Shown here piece by piece: positions 44,621 through 57,520 of a stretch of DNA of 64,000 nucleotides. The notes beneath the pieces are model-generated. The model worked only from the letters and a program-made list of their open reading frames with translations, was not told where the DNA came from and did not search any database. The stretch is taken from NCBI GenBank assembly GCA_030062745.1, contig CP099841.1, forward strand, positions 27,283,398 through 27,347,397. Direction: 5' to 3'. This DNA is from Capitulum mitella (lineage: Eukaryota > Arthropoda > Thecostraca > Pollicipedomorpha > Pollicipedidae). The stretch's first letter is position 1. Each line of letters opens with the position of its first letter. The position numbers and the translations under genes are program-made.

Positions 44621-47600
44621 CATAGGTGGGCACTGGTCCGTTACTCCGTTACTCCGTTACTAACGAAGTTACTTTTTTTAGTAACGGAGTAACGGACCCG
44701 TTGCTTTTATTTTACTGTAACGGACTGAGTAACGGAAGTTACTTTTGTGGTCCGTTACTCCGTTACTTTTTGGTCCGTTACTCCGTTACTCCGTTACTTT
44801 TTAAACTCCTTACAGACACCGCCCGGCTTTATTTGCATCGGCACACGCCATTGGCTACTTGAATAGCCAACACCCAATAGCGTGCGGCGATACAAGCGCG
44901 GCTGGGCGCGCACTCAGCTGACAATCGCGGAGTCGACTTGTTGACAATATTCGTCAGCTGATAAACGTTGACGGCAAGCTGACGACAATGGTTCAGTATA
45001 AAGTCCAGCTGACTTTGGTCTCTTTTGGGACAAAAGTATTGAATTATGCGTAAGTTTGATATGACTTAAAATGATAAATTAACCAGTCGTCAATTTTCAG
45101 GCTAAAAGATATCAAAGTTATTGTCATTTATACTGGAACAGCCAGCTGACGGCAGTTTTCAATGTTGTCTCAAGTTAGTCACGGATTGCTTACCACCGCC
45201 ACACGGTTCCCCGCCAGGATCACTCAAGGCTGTTGGGCACATGATTACTGCCGCCATGGCCTTGGATCTGCGATGTCCATGGGGCGATGGAGTGGTGATT
45301 GATTCTTGACTGGCCTGAAATTTTAACTACCTGACACTAAAATGTCCCATCAAGGCGTCTTTACGCCGCCAGTGGAGGTCGAAAACCTTGACTCCGAGTC
45401 CGACGATGCCTCAGCTTCGGAGACAGGACGAGCCCGGTCTGGGTCACCAATGGCCACGTCTAGAAACGTACTTTGAGTTTAAGGAGGAGGGGAAAAACGC
45501 CATTTTTTCGTATGTCCTGTGCCGACCGAAAGAGGTTATAATTAAGGGTCACAAGAGTAGCCTTTCAAGGCTAAAGGCACATATCAAGAGGAAGCATTAT
45601 TTACGGTATTTCCAGGTGAGAACAGAATGTGCACAATAAGTTGTCAGTAGTGAAGCATAATTATGAAGCTTGTCGACTATTGCTTGGACTATTTGCCTTA
45701 ACCATATTCTCTGCAGGCAGTGAGATTCACATTACCCGGGGGGGGGGCAGATCTGAGGTAATCTACCTTTCGGCCGACGCTTACGCATAATTTTTGGAGA
45801 CGCGGAAGTGGCAACACAAGTTGTGTGAACAATTTAGCCCATTCAGGTATTTTTCTAAGCACTGGCCCCTACTGGATGTGTAAACTGACTTGGTTAGGTA
45901 ACTCTTGAATTTTGATTCAGTTGACACATGTTTGCCTTCAGCCGATACGAGCTAATTAAACCAAAAAAACATGCAAATTGAACCTAACAAAAAATTAGTT
46001 TTACATGCCCATCTAGGGCAATCCCTGCAACCATACAGTAGGTTTTAGGTTAGGTTAGGTTAAATCATTTTTAACTTGGAGGACAGGCTACATTGTCCAT
46101 GCGATTCGAGTTACCACTCCTGCGTTCCCGAAAAAAAATATCAACTGGCCGAAACACCTTTCGGCTGACACATTATTTTTTGTAGACGCAGAAGTGAGGA
46201 CCCAAACTCAAACATGATATGAGCCGTTGCCACTTTTGCACCTTCGAAAAATATGCATTGGCCGAAAGGTGAAGATTACCAATTCTGCCCCCTCCCCTCC
46301 CCGCCCTTCCAGAGATCTCGAGATGCATTCGTCCAATGTTGATGGGATGAATGCCATTTAATATGTTTCAACGAGATCTCCAATTCCAGGCCCCAAAAAT
46401 TCAAAAATTGCGAAAATAGGGCGTGGGGGCAAACAAACTCCAAAATTTGGGGATTTTTGAAAGGTCACTGCGGCCGTGTTTACCAACCAATTTTCATGGG
46501 AATAACACGGTTCAGCTTGGAATGCCCAAGTCTTTTATATACCGAAAGCTGGAATTTAAAATAGAAAACCATAGGCAGTTCCAGGTAGGGCAAGAAGGGT
46601 GATTTTTGAAATAAGAAATTTCTTTTGTTTTTGTTTGTTTTGGGTGATATAAACATCAGATGTACAACTAGCAAGCCAGTTTAAGTTTATATGTAGCGCA
46701 GAGGTGGATCCAGGTAAACAAAATTGGGAGGGCACCATAAGCACAATAGTGTGCTCCCCCATTTTTTCAGTACCTGGGTGTGCGTTCGCCTGAAAATGTG
46801 TGTGGATACGCATTGTTTAGGATGTGTATGACTATATAAATGAGTCAGTGATCTTTATTTCTACTCAGAATATCACGATAGTGAACCGCACAACTTTGCA
46901 GCTTCACGCACAGCACATTACCGCCGAAAACGGGGGCTTGGAACCGCCTCTTCGGGACCGACTTTTTTTTTAAATGTTGACAAAACACATGTGTATCAAT
47001 TCCATGAAATGCCAGACTTCTTGTGGCGCTGCGGCAAACAGTGTGGGGGCGACAAGCAAAAAGACACGGGTAGCAGAATCTGCCCCCCACACACAGGGAA
47101 TAGGGTTAAATGAAGTGTTTTTAACCCGTCTCCGGCCGGGCTCAGAATGCCCTTTGCCCGGCCGGAGGGGAGCGCGGATTTCGGCACCTCCCAGGATCTC
47201 GGCTCCCATATATCGCACGGAAAAAGGAAAACACCGGCAGAAAGGTTTTGTCAAACCGAAACGAAAACATTCAAGGGTTTTGACCTCAGGTCAATTTTGA
47301 GGCCACCAGACGCCATGAAAGGTCAAAACACGTCCTTGGAATTAGAAAAATAGACACAATACCTTGTCCCTGAAAAGCTGAACTTAAACGACATATACTG
47401 AACCGTAAGACAATAGCGAGTTCATTGATATCAATTTTGGGCTTTCACAGGGGTCATGTCAGGTAACGTCATCGTTCCAAAATGTTCCACTTGTGAACGG
47501 CTAACATCCTCCGTTGCATCTTACTTATGACCATGTTTTTATAGCTAATTTGTCTTTTCAAGGGTGCTGAAGAGGTACTAAAGCACCTTTTTTAGTCTTT

Positions 47601-48300
47601 TATTTCACAATAATAAAATCCATATCAGTCATGTTTTTTTGAGTCCTTCGTCGTTTGGTATTAAAAAACCGTCAGGGGTATCAGGAATCTTACCTCCACG
47701 CACGCGCTCGTACACAAACTAATACACACACATAATTTCAAAACAAAACAAGAAGTTCGCGAGACCGAAACGAGCTCTGAACGGAGACCATTATGTTCAG
47801 GGCGGATACTTCGAGAGGCATTGTTGATCAAACCCAGTCGGTAGATGTCCGCTGTTTGTCGCATTTTGCATGCGTCCGCTCCAGCGCCGGTTGTTCCCGC
47901 TCCGTCGGCGCCGCGGGCAATGAACAGGAATTCGTTGGTTTGAACATTGTCGCTAACGCAGTGGTAGAATACCCGCCGCGGCTGTTGTCCCGGCGCCGCC
48001 GACTCTACAACGGCTGGTGAGGGCAGTGGGCAGCTAACGGAGTATTTTGGGTAAGCGCTTTTTGTTTCTTCCCTTTGTATATGGAATGCGTTTTACAACC
48101 ACAAAGCAGCATAAAAGACTTAAAACCCGCGTTCGCTTGGTTTTCACTGCATTTAAAAAAGTAACGGAATAACTGAGTAACGGTAACTTCCGTTACTTTT
48201 TAAGGCAGAGTAACGGAGTAACGAGTAACAGACTGGCTTTTTTGAGTAACGGAGTAACGAGTAACGAAGTTACATTTTTTAGTAACGATGCCCACCTATG
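44621..48300 (+). mobile_element. hAT-superfamily transposon, copy 3 (3.7 kb)
   Basis: Same ends as copies 1 and 2. CATATAGG is duplicated exactly (44613-44620 and 48301-48308). It retains the nested family A end (TTAA 47106-47109) and the GC hairpin (47131-47166), has three CCGTTACT octamers in the variable position, and keeps a good donor and acceptor around the BED intron. Confidence 0.95.
45342..45617 (+). pseudogene. BED exon of hAT copy 3, frameshifted
   Basis: Same start (MSHQGVFTPP) as copy 1, but GGAGGCAGAGGACG is shortened to GGAGACAGGACG, a net loss of two bases near 45420 that breaks the frame within the acidic stretch. The downstream BED part stays open in a different frame. The Tyr in place of the first finger Cys is again present. 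Confidence 0.9.
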
Positions 48301-48315
48301 CATATAGGTCACAAG

Positions 48316-48558
48316 TTCAATGGCCTTTGACATGCATGACCTCCAAATTCGCGAAAAGCGCTCCTACACCGAACCATAGCCGATATGGGTATCAAACGAT
48401 TGCTTCGTGGGTACTGAAGATGCTTGCACACTTTTAACATGTCTGGCCTTATTGGGACCTTACCCGACTTCATACAAGGTCAGACAAGATCAAAGGATAG
48501 CCCATGAAAATATTGCACCGGACCATACTGATATGGGCATCATTTGGAAGCTCCTTCT
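48316..48558 (+). repeat. Inverted repeat pair, left arm
   Basis: Shares TACACCGAACCAT, GATATGGGTATCAAACGATT, ATATTGCACCG and CATACTGATATGG with the reverse complement of 49734-50020. The pair is separated by about 1.2 kb. Confidence 0.75.
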
Positions 48559-49733
48559 CTGCTGTCAGAGTTCTTTCACTGCTACCAGCTCCCCAGAACT
48601 GCTGCTGTCACCAGAAAGAGATCTGTATCTCCCGTACCAAATGCAGTAGTTGAAAATTCACTTTCAGGGTTGTGAGGACGAGTATGTATCCAGTCTTAGC
48701 AATGCTATGTCAGACCTAACTCGCCACCACTACGTTGCAAGTTTTATAAGCTAAAACTAATAACTAAAAGGCTCTCGGGATGATCAGGAAGAACTATCCT
48801 TGTTGGCGATTTTTCAGGTAATTACACCTATATCATGCGAGATTCAGTACAAAGGTTTCATTGATCGAACAACCAGTGTACATTTCATCTGTAAGTGTAG
48901 AACACGAATGCCGACCACTTGAGTTTTCGTTTTATTTATGACTGTTTAAGACATAATGGTTGCAGCATTCCAGTCAGTTTTGGTCCCGTACATGATGTCG
49001 GCTCATCCGGCCATAGAAATTAATCACCTCATTGACGGATTCGTTGGCCAACACAGATATCGGTTAAATTTCATAAACACTTGTTACCATCGGTTACATC
49101 ATAGCGTTGGCTATGAGTGGCATTTCTGTGCAACTTCCCATAAGAAGACGCGCGTGACGGGATCCTGAGGGCTAACCTGCAGCATACACGAGAAAGTCAG
49201 ATTTTGACGCCGGCAGACGTTTTCAGACTGTTACTCATCTCGACAGCACTAAGTTCTGTTCCGTTACTCAGACCTCCGTCGAAAGGAAAGAGAGAGACCG
49301 CGCTGGCAGGTTCCTCTAAACAAAAGTTGTGAAAGGGACGCGGAAGTACAACAGGATAGTCCCGAGGAACGAGGACGATATATCAGCGTTCGGGCTTTCA
49401 ACAGATGATGGTGAGACCAAGACGAAAGTGAAGTGAATGCAGAACACCATTGTGCATTCGTCAACACAGATGACCATTGACCACAACAGTTTTTATACAC
49501 ATTTACTCATACCTTGTTGTCAGTAAAACATGTCATAGCAGGTTCACGTCTTTCGCCTTGTCCGTTAAGGCAGCAACTTTCATCCGTCACCCAACTTGGC
49601 TATGTTACGGTGTTATGTTGAGCCACAAAATGTGGGTTTCGCGATCTTTTGCTCACCGTAGAGAGGTAATTTTCTTTGCGAGATTACGCTGAATACGTCA
49701 AACAAGTATTCCATCTTGTTCAGTATAATAGGG
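48559..49733. other. Spacer between the inverted repeat arms; no gene seen
   Basis: Short frames without recognisable motifs. Confidence 0.4.
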
Positions 49734-50020
49734 GCTTCCACATGATAGCCATATCAGTATGGCTCGGTGCAATATCCTCATGGGCCATGCTTTGACCTTG
49801 TCTGGCCTTGTGTGAAGTCGTATAAAGTCAGAATAAGGCCAAACACATGAAAAAGTACGAAAAATATGAAAACAAAACAAACATGAGAAACGTGAAAGAG
49901 TATGCAGACATATTCACTACACAGGGAGCAATCGTTTGATACCCATATTGGTGATGGTTCGGTGTAAGAACGCTTTTCACAAACTTCGAAGTCATGGATG
50001 GCAAAAGTCATTGACGTTGT
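49734..50020 (-). repeat. Inverted repeat pair, right arm
   Basis: Reverse-oriented diverged copy of 48316-48558, with an extra AT-rich segment in the middle. Confidence 0.75.
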
Positions 50021-51186
50021 GATCTATCTGAAACCAGGTCAAAAATGGTCAACTCTGCACACGTTTTCAACCCTTACACGCCGTAAACGGTAAAAGGGCG
50101 TGTTTTAAAGCGTTAAACGTGGAATGAGACAGTTTTCAATCATTTGACGTCTTTAGTAAAGATTTCCAGTCGAGCCCATGTAAGGTCATTGACCTATGAC
50201 ATCACTTTTTCTGCAAATCAGAATTTTGAACAGCACGGGATACTGGTGTAGCTTGAGTGTGATAGGGGGCGCTAAACGCATCTTTTAACGTATATATATA
50301 TGTATGTATAGGAATATTAATCCGCGCAACCATGTTTTTATTGGGTTCACTGAATACATACTTCATTCAAATCGGCATGTTCAAAGCAAATCTGGATCAA
50401 GTTTCAATGGTTTATGGTTGACCTTTGCCTTTGATGACCTTGGCCTTCACTGACCCTGGCTGGCTGTATTAGGTACATCCATCAGTTATTCCCGTATGTC
50501 TGCTGATAATGTTCAAACGGTAATCTTGCGTAGAACGCTAGTTCTTTCGTCCTTTTCTTTGCGACATTGACTTACCATTTATCTGCGACAGTCGTTATTT
50601 TTCTTATGATTGTCTGACTTTAGACGTTTCAAACTTCAAGCATTTCCCGCCGATTTGTGATTTCTGTGCGGTAATCGACGAGCTATCGAATTATTATAAA
50701 TACCAAAAAGCAGCAGCGACCAGCTTTGATCCGTTTTCGAGATTTTCAAGAAAAACAGATGGGGCACAAAAGTGTCCCACCTTCCAGTGGGCGTGTTAAA
50801 AGCCTCGATGACCCCAATTTATCACCGCAACGGATTTCATGATTGTAGGCCGACTGAGCATTATTTGGTTTTTATTGAAACTTTGGAGGCTTTTCTTTGC
50901 TCTGAGGTAGCAATGAGAGTTTGGCACGCGCTACGAAAAATTGGCCTGAAACAGTATGGAAAAAGACCCATGGTCAATGCAAGGGTCAATCATCCATGCT
51001 GAGCAGCCTAAAAATAATCGGTCTCTACGTTCAGGGATGGATCCAGCCCGGTGTTGCTGATCGGAGAGGGGCAAACGCTGTTTGGGGATTTTAAATCCAA
51101 AGGGACTTTAAGAAAATATCGCGCGGGTGAAAAACGAAACCCCTTCCGATTTGTGTTCTTCCACATGCCTCCCGCTTTGAGTATTT
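50021..51186. other. No gene seen
   Basis: Contains TGACCTT/GGTCA half-sites near 50030-50200 and 50420-50460 and a short TATATG run at 50290. No coding support. Confidence 0.45.
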
Positions 51187-51720
51187 CTCCATTACAATAG
51201 CATATAAATGAGTAACCCATTTTCGTCATTATCGCTGGGTTCTGCCAGAACGCATGATGTCGTTTTTGATGTAGCCCATGGAAAAGAAAATAGACTAAGG
51301 CGAGCCATTAAATCAACAATATTGTCACATGTTTCTTTAAGCCAGTATGTTGGAATATTGCAACAACTGCAGCTTTCATATTCAAAATATTTTGGTAAAG
51401 ACACACCAGAATATGCCCTCTTTAGCGTGATCTCAGTCACAAAATTTCTGTAGCAAAATGATAACTTTATGACATGGGAAAGAAATTTGTTTGATGTCAA
51501 AATGTTCGTTAGAGAAAGCTTTTTGAAAAAGGCAAAATTTGAGGCTAATTTAAGTTTACATCGACTTACAAGTGTGATAGGTACCGCGTGCAACTTCACC
51601 GATGTGGAAACTGCTTTTGCTTTTTCCGGGGAGGTTAAGACAACAGACGGATGTATGACAGACGTCGATTGGTGGCGTTCGGATTCATCTGACGGAAACC
51701 TTATACTTGTAGTGAGATAG
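51187..51720 (+). pseudogene. Unrecognised ORF interrupted by one stop
   Basis: Two adjacent stretches in the same frame (to 51453 and from 51469) are separated by a single TAG at 51451-51453. Together they would encode about 170 residues, with segments such as SHVSLSQYVGILQQLQLSYS and TWERNLFDVKMFVRESFLKK. The minus strand is also open here for 198 codons. No family is recognised. It may be a decayed transposon or host exon. Confidence 0.25.
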
Positions 51721-52689
51721 AACCTTAAGGAGTAAGACAGAGATAGTATCCTCCATCTGAGCTTCTCTATGCCTGGGGGCTTTAACATTAGATTCGGGAT
51801 GGCTTACATTTAAGCTGAGTTTCTTTAACACTAGGCTTGTCTGGTGTTCGTCATTTAATATATCTTCTGGCGTTGCCAAGAACCCCGCCCCTGCCTTGTA
51901 CGAGTGCTTCGAAACTGATTTGATCCAAGTTGGTTCCTGCGTAACTCAGCCAAACGCCAATCAACCAAAGTCGAATTAGTTTCTGATGATGTATGATCAA
52001 AGTTTTTTTTACACAAGCAAGCACTGGCGACTTTGCAAATACAGTCAGAATCCTGGAGACATGGCAGCTTATGCCTTTGTCCATCGTCTACACTGTAGGT
52101 CTGTTCCAGAAAACAACAACAATGAAGTGGTCTTTCCAAACCAAAAGCTTTTGGCCATCAACGTGATGGTATTTGATAATCTGTCCATCGAAGTGGAAAA
52201 TCTTTGGATAGTTTTCTTTTCTCCTTGTGTACCTAAGCACCGACAAAACATTAAACCTATTATTTGGTTAATACAGATCCACTGCTTTGAAAACTCATGG
52301 CTATTAACTCACAATATTCCTCTGTCCAGGACTCAGACCACCATCTTGGCCGAGGGACAATGATGGTGGCCTGGGTCTACCCATGATAAGGAATATACTC
52401 ATGAGTGTAATTTCTGGGGGGACAGGGGGACATGTCCCCACTTTTTGGCCCATCCTGCGAGCGCTCCCTTTGTGACACAACAAAAATGGGTTTGGAAGGA
52501 AAATGAAAAACGTCTCTCAAACGCGATCGCAGAGAGATACCGTAATCCGTTTTTTTCTCCTTTGCCGGTTTTTTTTCTTCTGGAGACGGTTTTTTGACCT
52601 CCTTAGTAATCATCAGCCTCCGGGCGCTCCCTCCCCATGTATTGACCAACCACTCTTCGTGGACACGGTGCCCTTGATGGGTAGGCTCT
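51721..52689. other. No gene recognised
   Basis: Overlapping frames on both strands without a family match. A 14-bp perfect palindrome GGGGACATGTCCCC lies near 52426. Confidence 0.4.
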
Positions 52690-53010
52690 CTTGTATAAGC
52701 CAAGTAGCACAAACGCTCTGTGCCTGTACGGGCCAGGTGTCTCTTCTTGTACAGATGAGATGCCTGTAAAGGACTTGGCTCACTTCACAGGCGAGACAAG
52801 TCTACGATGCAGGCACCCCTACATGTCAGACCCCCCTCGCACTGATTAGGCACCCCCGGTGCTCGACGCCCTCGGCAAGCGAGGCGCCCCGTACAGATCA
52901 AGCACATGTATTTGGCGCCCCTTCTGCACACCAGGCACCCATATGGGACTTGGCGTCCCATGAAGAAGATGCACATTTTGCAAGGTAGCCACCCAGTACA
53001 GGTCAGGTTG
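52690..53010. repeat. Degenerate minisatellite, about 19-bp unit
   Basis: Units such as CTGTACGGGCCAGGTGTC, CTTGTACAGATGAGATGCC and CGTACAGATCAAGCACAT follow at steps of about 18-21 bp. The open minus-strand Cys-rich frame is a by-product of the array. Confidence 0.65.
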
Positions 53011-53636
53011 GCTGTGTGCACGCATATTTCGATTTTATGCGTTTGTTTTTTTACGCTTCATCACAGTAACCTTTGGCTTGAACGGTACACAGTTCTGTAC
53101 CCAGAGATGTGAGGTACTGGTGGCCCTCATAGCTGATAATTTAAACTGAAAAGCTGGAATAACGACTTTTTCATCGCCACTATTTTAAGGATACGAACAC
53201 ACCTAAAAACCCTTTAACCTAGATAATGGCTTGTACCGTTAGTGGCCAGATGAGGCAGGCTTTATGGGGTATATGGGGGATATCAGATATGGGGTAATAA
53301 TCCGATGGGACGCAGCTGTTTTAGACCAGTATCAGCGAACAAAGTAGAAAAAATGACGCCAGAAGTTTGAAATCGAACGTTACATTGTCACAGATGCACA
53401 AGCAAAATAGTGTCTCATATCATCTGGTTCCTTGACACCGCTCATGTCAGCGTATATGTATCTAAGGACAAAAATGCATTGATACATGTGCCTTGACATC
53501 TGTAAATATGTACGTGTACTAACAGTTTTATTCTAAATAGATGAAGCCCCTGCTTGAGAACGGCACCCTCTTGAAGGTGGGTGCCATTCCTGAGCGAATG
53601 GTCCCCCCATTCCCACATTTCGTCGCGTTCCTACAC

Positions 53637-53638
<2 letters not shown>
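53011..53638. other. No gene seen
   Basis: No supported feature. Confidence 0.5.

Positions 53639-53694
<56 letters not shown>
53639..53694. repeat. (AT)n microsatellite
   Basis: 28 uninterrupted AT units. Confidence 0.97.
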
Positions 53695-53697
<3 letters not shown>

Positions 53698-55850
53698 AGG
53701 TTTACTTCTTTCAGACCAACTACGGTGTATACAACATGGTGCCTCAAATAACCATAATTGCCTACGAATGCTACGCAACGCATTTGTTACGATGTCAATT
53801 TTAGCTCTTGCGAGATCTTCTTGCTTGGAATGAGAACCATGTCTGGCTCATCAACACTTTGGGACAACGTTAGACTGACGCAGCCACATGCCACTTTTGT
53901 ACCATCAATCTTATTATGTCCTTGATGTCTGTAGATTGAGGCACCGTCTATTGTCACGTCAGCTTTCAGGTGCCTTTAACGAGGTCTCAAGCAAACCCAG
54001 CACAACTGTGTTTACTTCTGTCAGCCACTCCACCTGGTTGCTCGCGGTCCTTGGGCAAACGGGTCGATCGGGTGGCAGACAGTTTATCAGCGACGGAATC
54101 AGCGACACGAAGCGTGACTCAGAGGTGACTCACTGGCCGACCCTCGTATGGAAGACCAACCAGAAGCACCGGCCCCGACCAGCTTGTTGCAACCGGGCCG
54201 GCGGCTTCCCGGCCTGACTGATCTGTGAGGGGTCGCTTTGGCTCGTTTCGCCCGGCTCATAGTGCCTGTCGAGAACATGAGGAGATGGATGCGTTTTTTT
54301 CGTGCCTAATGCGCATCGCTGAAAACACATACACCGTCGGTAACTTTCAGACCGCATGGTTGAAGGAAGCAAGTCTGCTCGCTTGCCCCGTGTCTTGGAT
54401 ATGGATGAACGTGTTTCGCCTCAATCTACTTTGGTGCTCAGCGCCTCTGGCTAAATGGTTTGGTGAGTACGCAGTAATTCTGAAGTACTGCCCGGCGCGT
54501 ATCCAGGATTTTTGAGAGTAGCACGATGGGAATAAAGTTGACGTGGAGCTTCCTGAACCCGAAATCCTTCGTAAAATTGAATTTATGGAAATCCGTTGGA
54601 AACGAAATAGGCTGCAAAGAAGAAGAATGCACCGAGCCTCTCGAATTTGCACCTTCTTGCCCCTGAGATCTCCAACGTTCCATGGAAGAAAATTACCGCA
54701 CTGTCAGGTCCATGTCAACCGCTGTGACTCCTTGGTACTATGATGCGGTCATTGAGAAACATGGTCTTGTGGCGTACTGGATCCGTTTGAATGCAAATGC
54801 GACGGTACTGGTTGAATTTACCTCGACGGTATTGGTAGAGGTCAGCGCCTCTGCGCCGACCTCACCGTCAGCGCAGAGGCGCAGACAGTGAGGTGACTCA
54901 GGAGGACAGGTGACCCTGTCCTTTCCGTCGACAGTCGTGCTGAGAATCGCAATATCCGAACAGCTTCATGGCGCAATGCCATAAGCATCTCGGCTTTATC
55001 TGGCCCAAAGACGTGCACCCTATTTGCGATTGGTGGTCATTGGGTTTGACTCAGCCCTTGTAAAAGTCCTGGCCACGCTCCTTCAGGTGATCAAGTGAAC
55101 TGAACTAGATTGGTTTCCTTATGATGAAAACCTGCCTGCACCTCTGGACCAGCGGAATCTGCTGGATTGGCATCGATTTATCTGTAAAGATGAATCGACG
55201 TTTTGTCATCTGCTGGTCCTTTTAGGTATATTCGCCACTTGTTCCTTCATCGGAGTTTTAGCCAGTGAACCAGCACAGTGCAAAAAACGCACAGCTGGGC
55301 GTAGGTTTCACATGATGCAAGTTTTTTTTTGACATAGGCTACGAAAATCAAGAAATCCTGATTGACCTGAAAATCGTAATATGGGTATTCATCTCGAAGA
55401 TAAGTACTGGAGAATGGTTGAAGAGACCGGGATAGCAACAGGTTTTTGCCATCATCCAGGTTGTATTTTCGACGTGTGTCGAATTGCACGCGTTTGGCCG
55501 CCGTCGTTTCCGGGCTTGCTGGGAACAAAAACACGAGCATATATTCCCAGTCGGTGTCTGTATAAATTCAGAGTGCTGAACTGGACGTCGTACAAAACCC
55601 AGCATCGTTGCAAGTCTTAAGAGATGCAGCTGTTTCGCTTTTGGCTGGAGGCAGTTAACCATTAGTTTGGTTTCGCCGTGTTTTGTCTCCTTTCTGTTCC
55701 TCCATTGCCGGACTTCTTTGTGACACATCTGTTGGTCCCTGTACGCCTCCTGCCTTACTGGGTAGGTTGTTTCACATGCGTCGCTTATCTCTGCAGTAGT
55801 ATCGACAGCCAACTGAGCTACTGAGTCCTCATTCCAATCGGCGTCTTGAG
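53695..55850. other. No gene recognised; one MITE-like end and one stem-loop
   Basis: GGCGCGTATCCAGGATTTTTG at about 54492 resembles a MITE end. GCGCCTCTGCGC (54845-54856) and GCGCAGAGGCGC (54871-54882) form a perfect 12-bp stem. Open frames have no recognisable motifs. Confidence 0.4.
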
Positions 55851-56470
55851 ATGACTACTCTGGGAGCGGCGCATCTGATCAAATCCGACCAGTTCCGTCC
55901 GCCACTGAGAAGCACTCTGCTGTGAAATGCCTCCGTTTTTGGATGGACTGGCCACAGTTACTGCACATGGCCCTCGGAAACCATCGTCTGTTTCCCGGCG
56001 CACTCCTTCATTTCCATTGGATGCCCGGCCATTGATGATAGCGACGTGGTTTACAGCGGCCGGCCAGTGGACGCCGCTTATCTCCGTCGTTGGGCGTTGC
56101 GGTTTATGGGGCACGGACACCGCCGGGCGATGCGCTTCGTCATTCGCGCCGGCGTCCTCTGGCGTCGGCGATATTTGGCCGTCAGCTTTGGCGGCCAATA
56201 TGTCGCCGCGCCGCGCGGGAAATAGAGCACGCAGTGCCGTCGTCGGCCGAATATCTCCGTGACGTAATTGGTGTTTTGTGCGGCGGTTGCGTCGACTGAA
56301 AAACAACGGCCGACATTCTGCGCGGACGGAGAACAAGTCGCATCAGCGCCAGATATTGCTCCAAACTGTGGGACGGCACATATGTTAAGGCATGGTCAAT
56401 GGAGTTCCAAGTCAGTTACCGGCGTCCAGTGCTCTGGGTCATATCGGTGATTCCAGTTTTTTTCGAGGGG
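55851..56470. other. GC-rich segment, no CDS called
   Basis: A 172-codon minus-strand frame (55818-56336) and a 111-codon plus-strand frame overlap in CpG-rich DNA. Neither has a recognisable domain. Confidence 0.35.
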
Positions 56471-56879
56471 TAGGGGGAGAAGGGAGAAGACGGCACCATT
56501 CCAATTCGAGGTGTTCGCACCAGTCGACGCCCATCGTCTAAAAACTACTTTATGACATTCTAATACGGTGTGATTCTTCGTCGCTCAGGCCTGGCTAAGA
56601 TGTTTCCTCGCATAATATGTTTGGTGTCCTACAGACTCCGTTTCCTTTACCAGTTTTTTTCTTCGGCCCGGCATCTATTAATTGAAGAGATAGCCTTACA
56701 TTTTAACGATGAAAAGCATGGTAGACGCCAAGACATTTTCGTATGAGCATTCAGTCATGACGCCAATCATTAAAAGTGATCAGATGCGTTTATGTCAGAA
56801 CAGAAGAGATATTACTCCCGCATGTTCTCCATTACTTGAGAAATACCAGAAGAGGCGGCCTTCCTCTACTCACTTCCCG
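56471..56879. other. No gene seen
   Basis: No supported feature. Confidence 0.5.
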
Positions 56880-57520
56880 AACTGGTGAGCTGCGGTGAGC
56901 CGCAGTGAGCTGCCGTGAGCCGAACGGCCGGCGGCCGGCCGGCGTCGTGACGTCAGCCGTTTTTGCGCGGCGCCGACGACGGCACCATCCGTCATAGGCG
57001 ATACCCACTCTCCTGGAGCAGCTCAATCGCTTAATAGCGGCCAATGGAGGCGGCGCCGCCGGCCGGCCGGCCGGTCTATATCGGCGGGGCCGCCCGGCGG
57101 CGCAGCTGCGCGCCGGCCGATTGTGACGGACCGGCGACGTCACGGCCATCACGCCGCGCGACTGCCGACGCTCGGGCGGCTGCGCGGCGGGGCGGGCCCG
57201 CTGGCGGCTCGAACGAGGCTGCGGGGAGACGGCGCAAGCTGCAGCCGGCACGTTTTGACCGGCCTCAGGCGCTGGCTCGTTTCAGCGATGTGGCGGTTGC
57301 GCCACATCGGCGGGTGTCTGTTCCGTGCAGCGGCGCAGCCGACACCGCCGCCGCACGGAGGGCCGTCAGCACCGGCAGAATTGGTTGAGCCCCTCTCGGC
57401 GTCCGTCTCGGATCGGCGGCTGTCGGACGGCGCGGTGATTCTGGCTTTGTTAGCTGCCGGACGGCGCGATGACAGGCTGCTCGAGAGCGGCACAGTTGAC
57501 ACGAGCGACACGATCTGATG
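56880..57520 (+). promoter_or_regulatory. CpG island with CCAAT/TATA-like promoter candidate
   Basis: CpG-dense. GGCCAATGG at about 57039 is followed about 35 bp later by TCTATATC, then GC-rich sequence that could be a 5' UTR. Four tandem copies of GTGAGCYGC lie at 56886-56925. Open frames here are GC by-products. Confidence 0.35.

Noticed and set aside
51192..51788. 198-codon minus-strand frame
   Set aside because: No recognisable family; the opposite strand is also nearly open, so the coding strand cannot be decided.
52785..53021. Cys-rich 78-codon minus-strand frame resembling a small toxin-like peptide
   Set aside because: It is the translation of a degenerate 19-bp minisatellite, with no signal peptide or regular cysteine framework.
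55818..56336. 172-codon minus-strand frame
   Set aside because: GC-rich, overlaps open plus-strand frames, no recognised motif.
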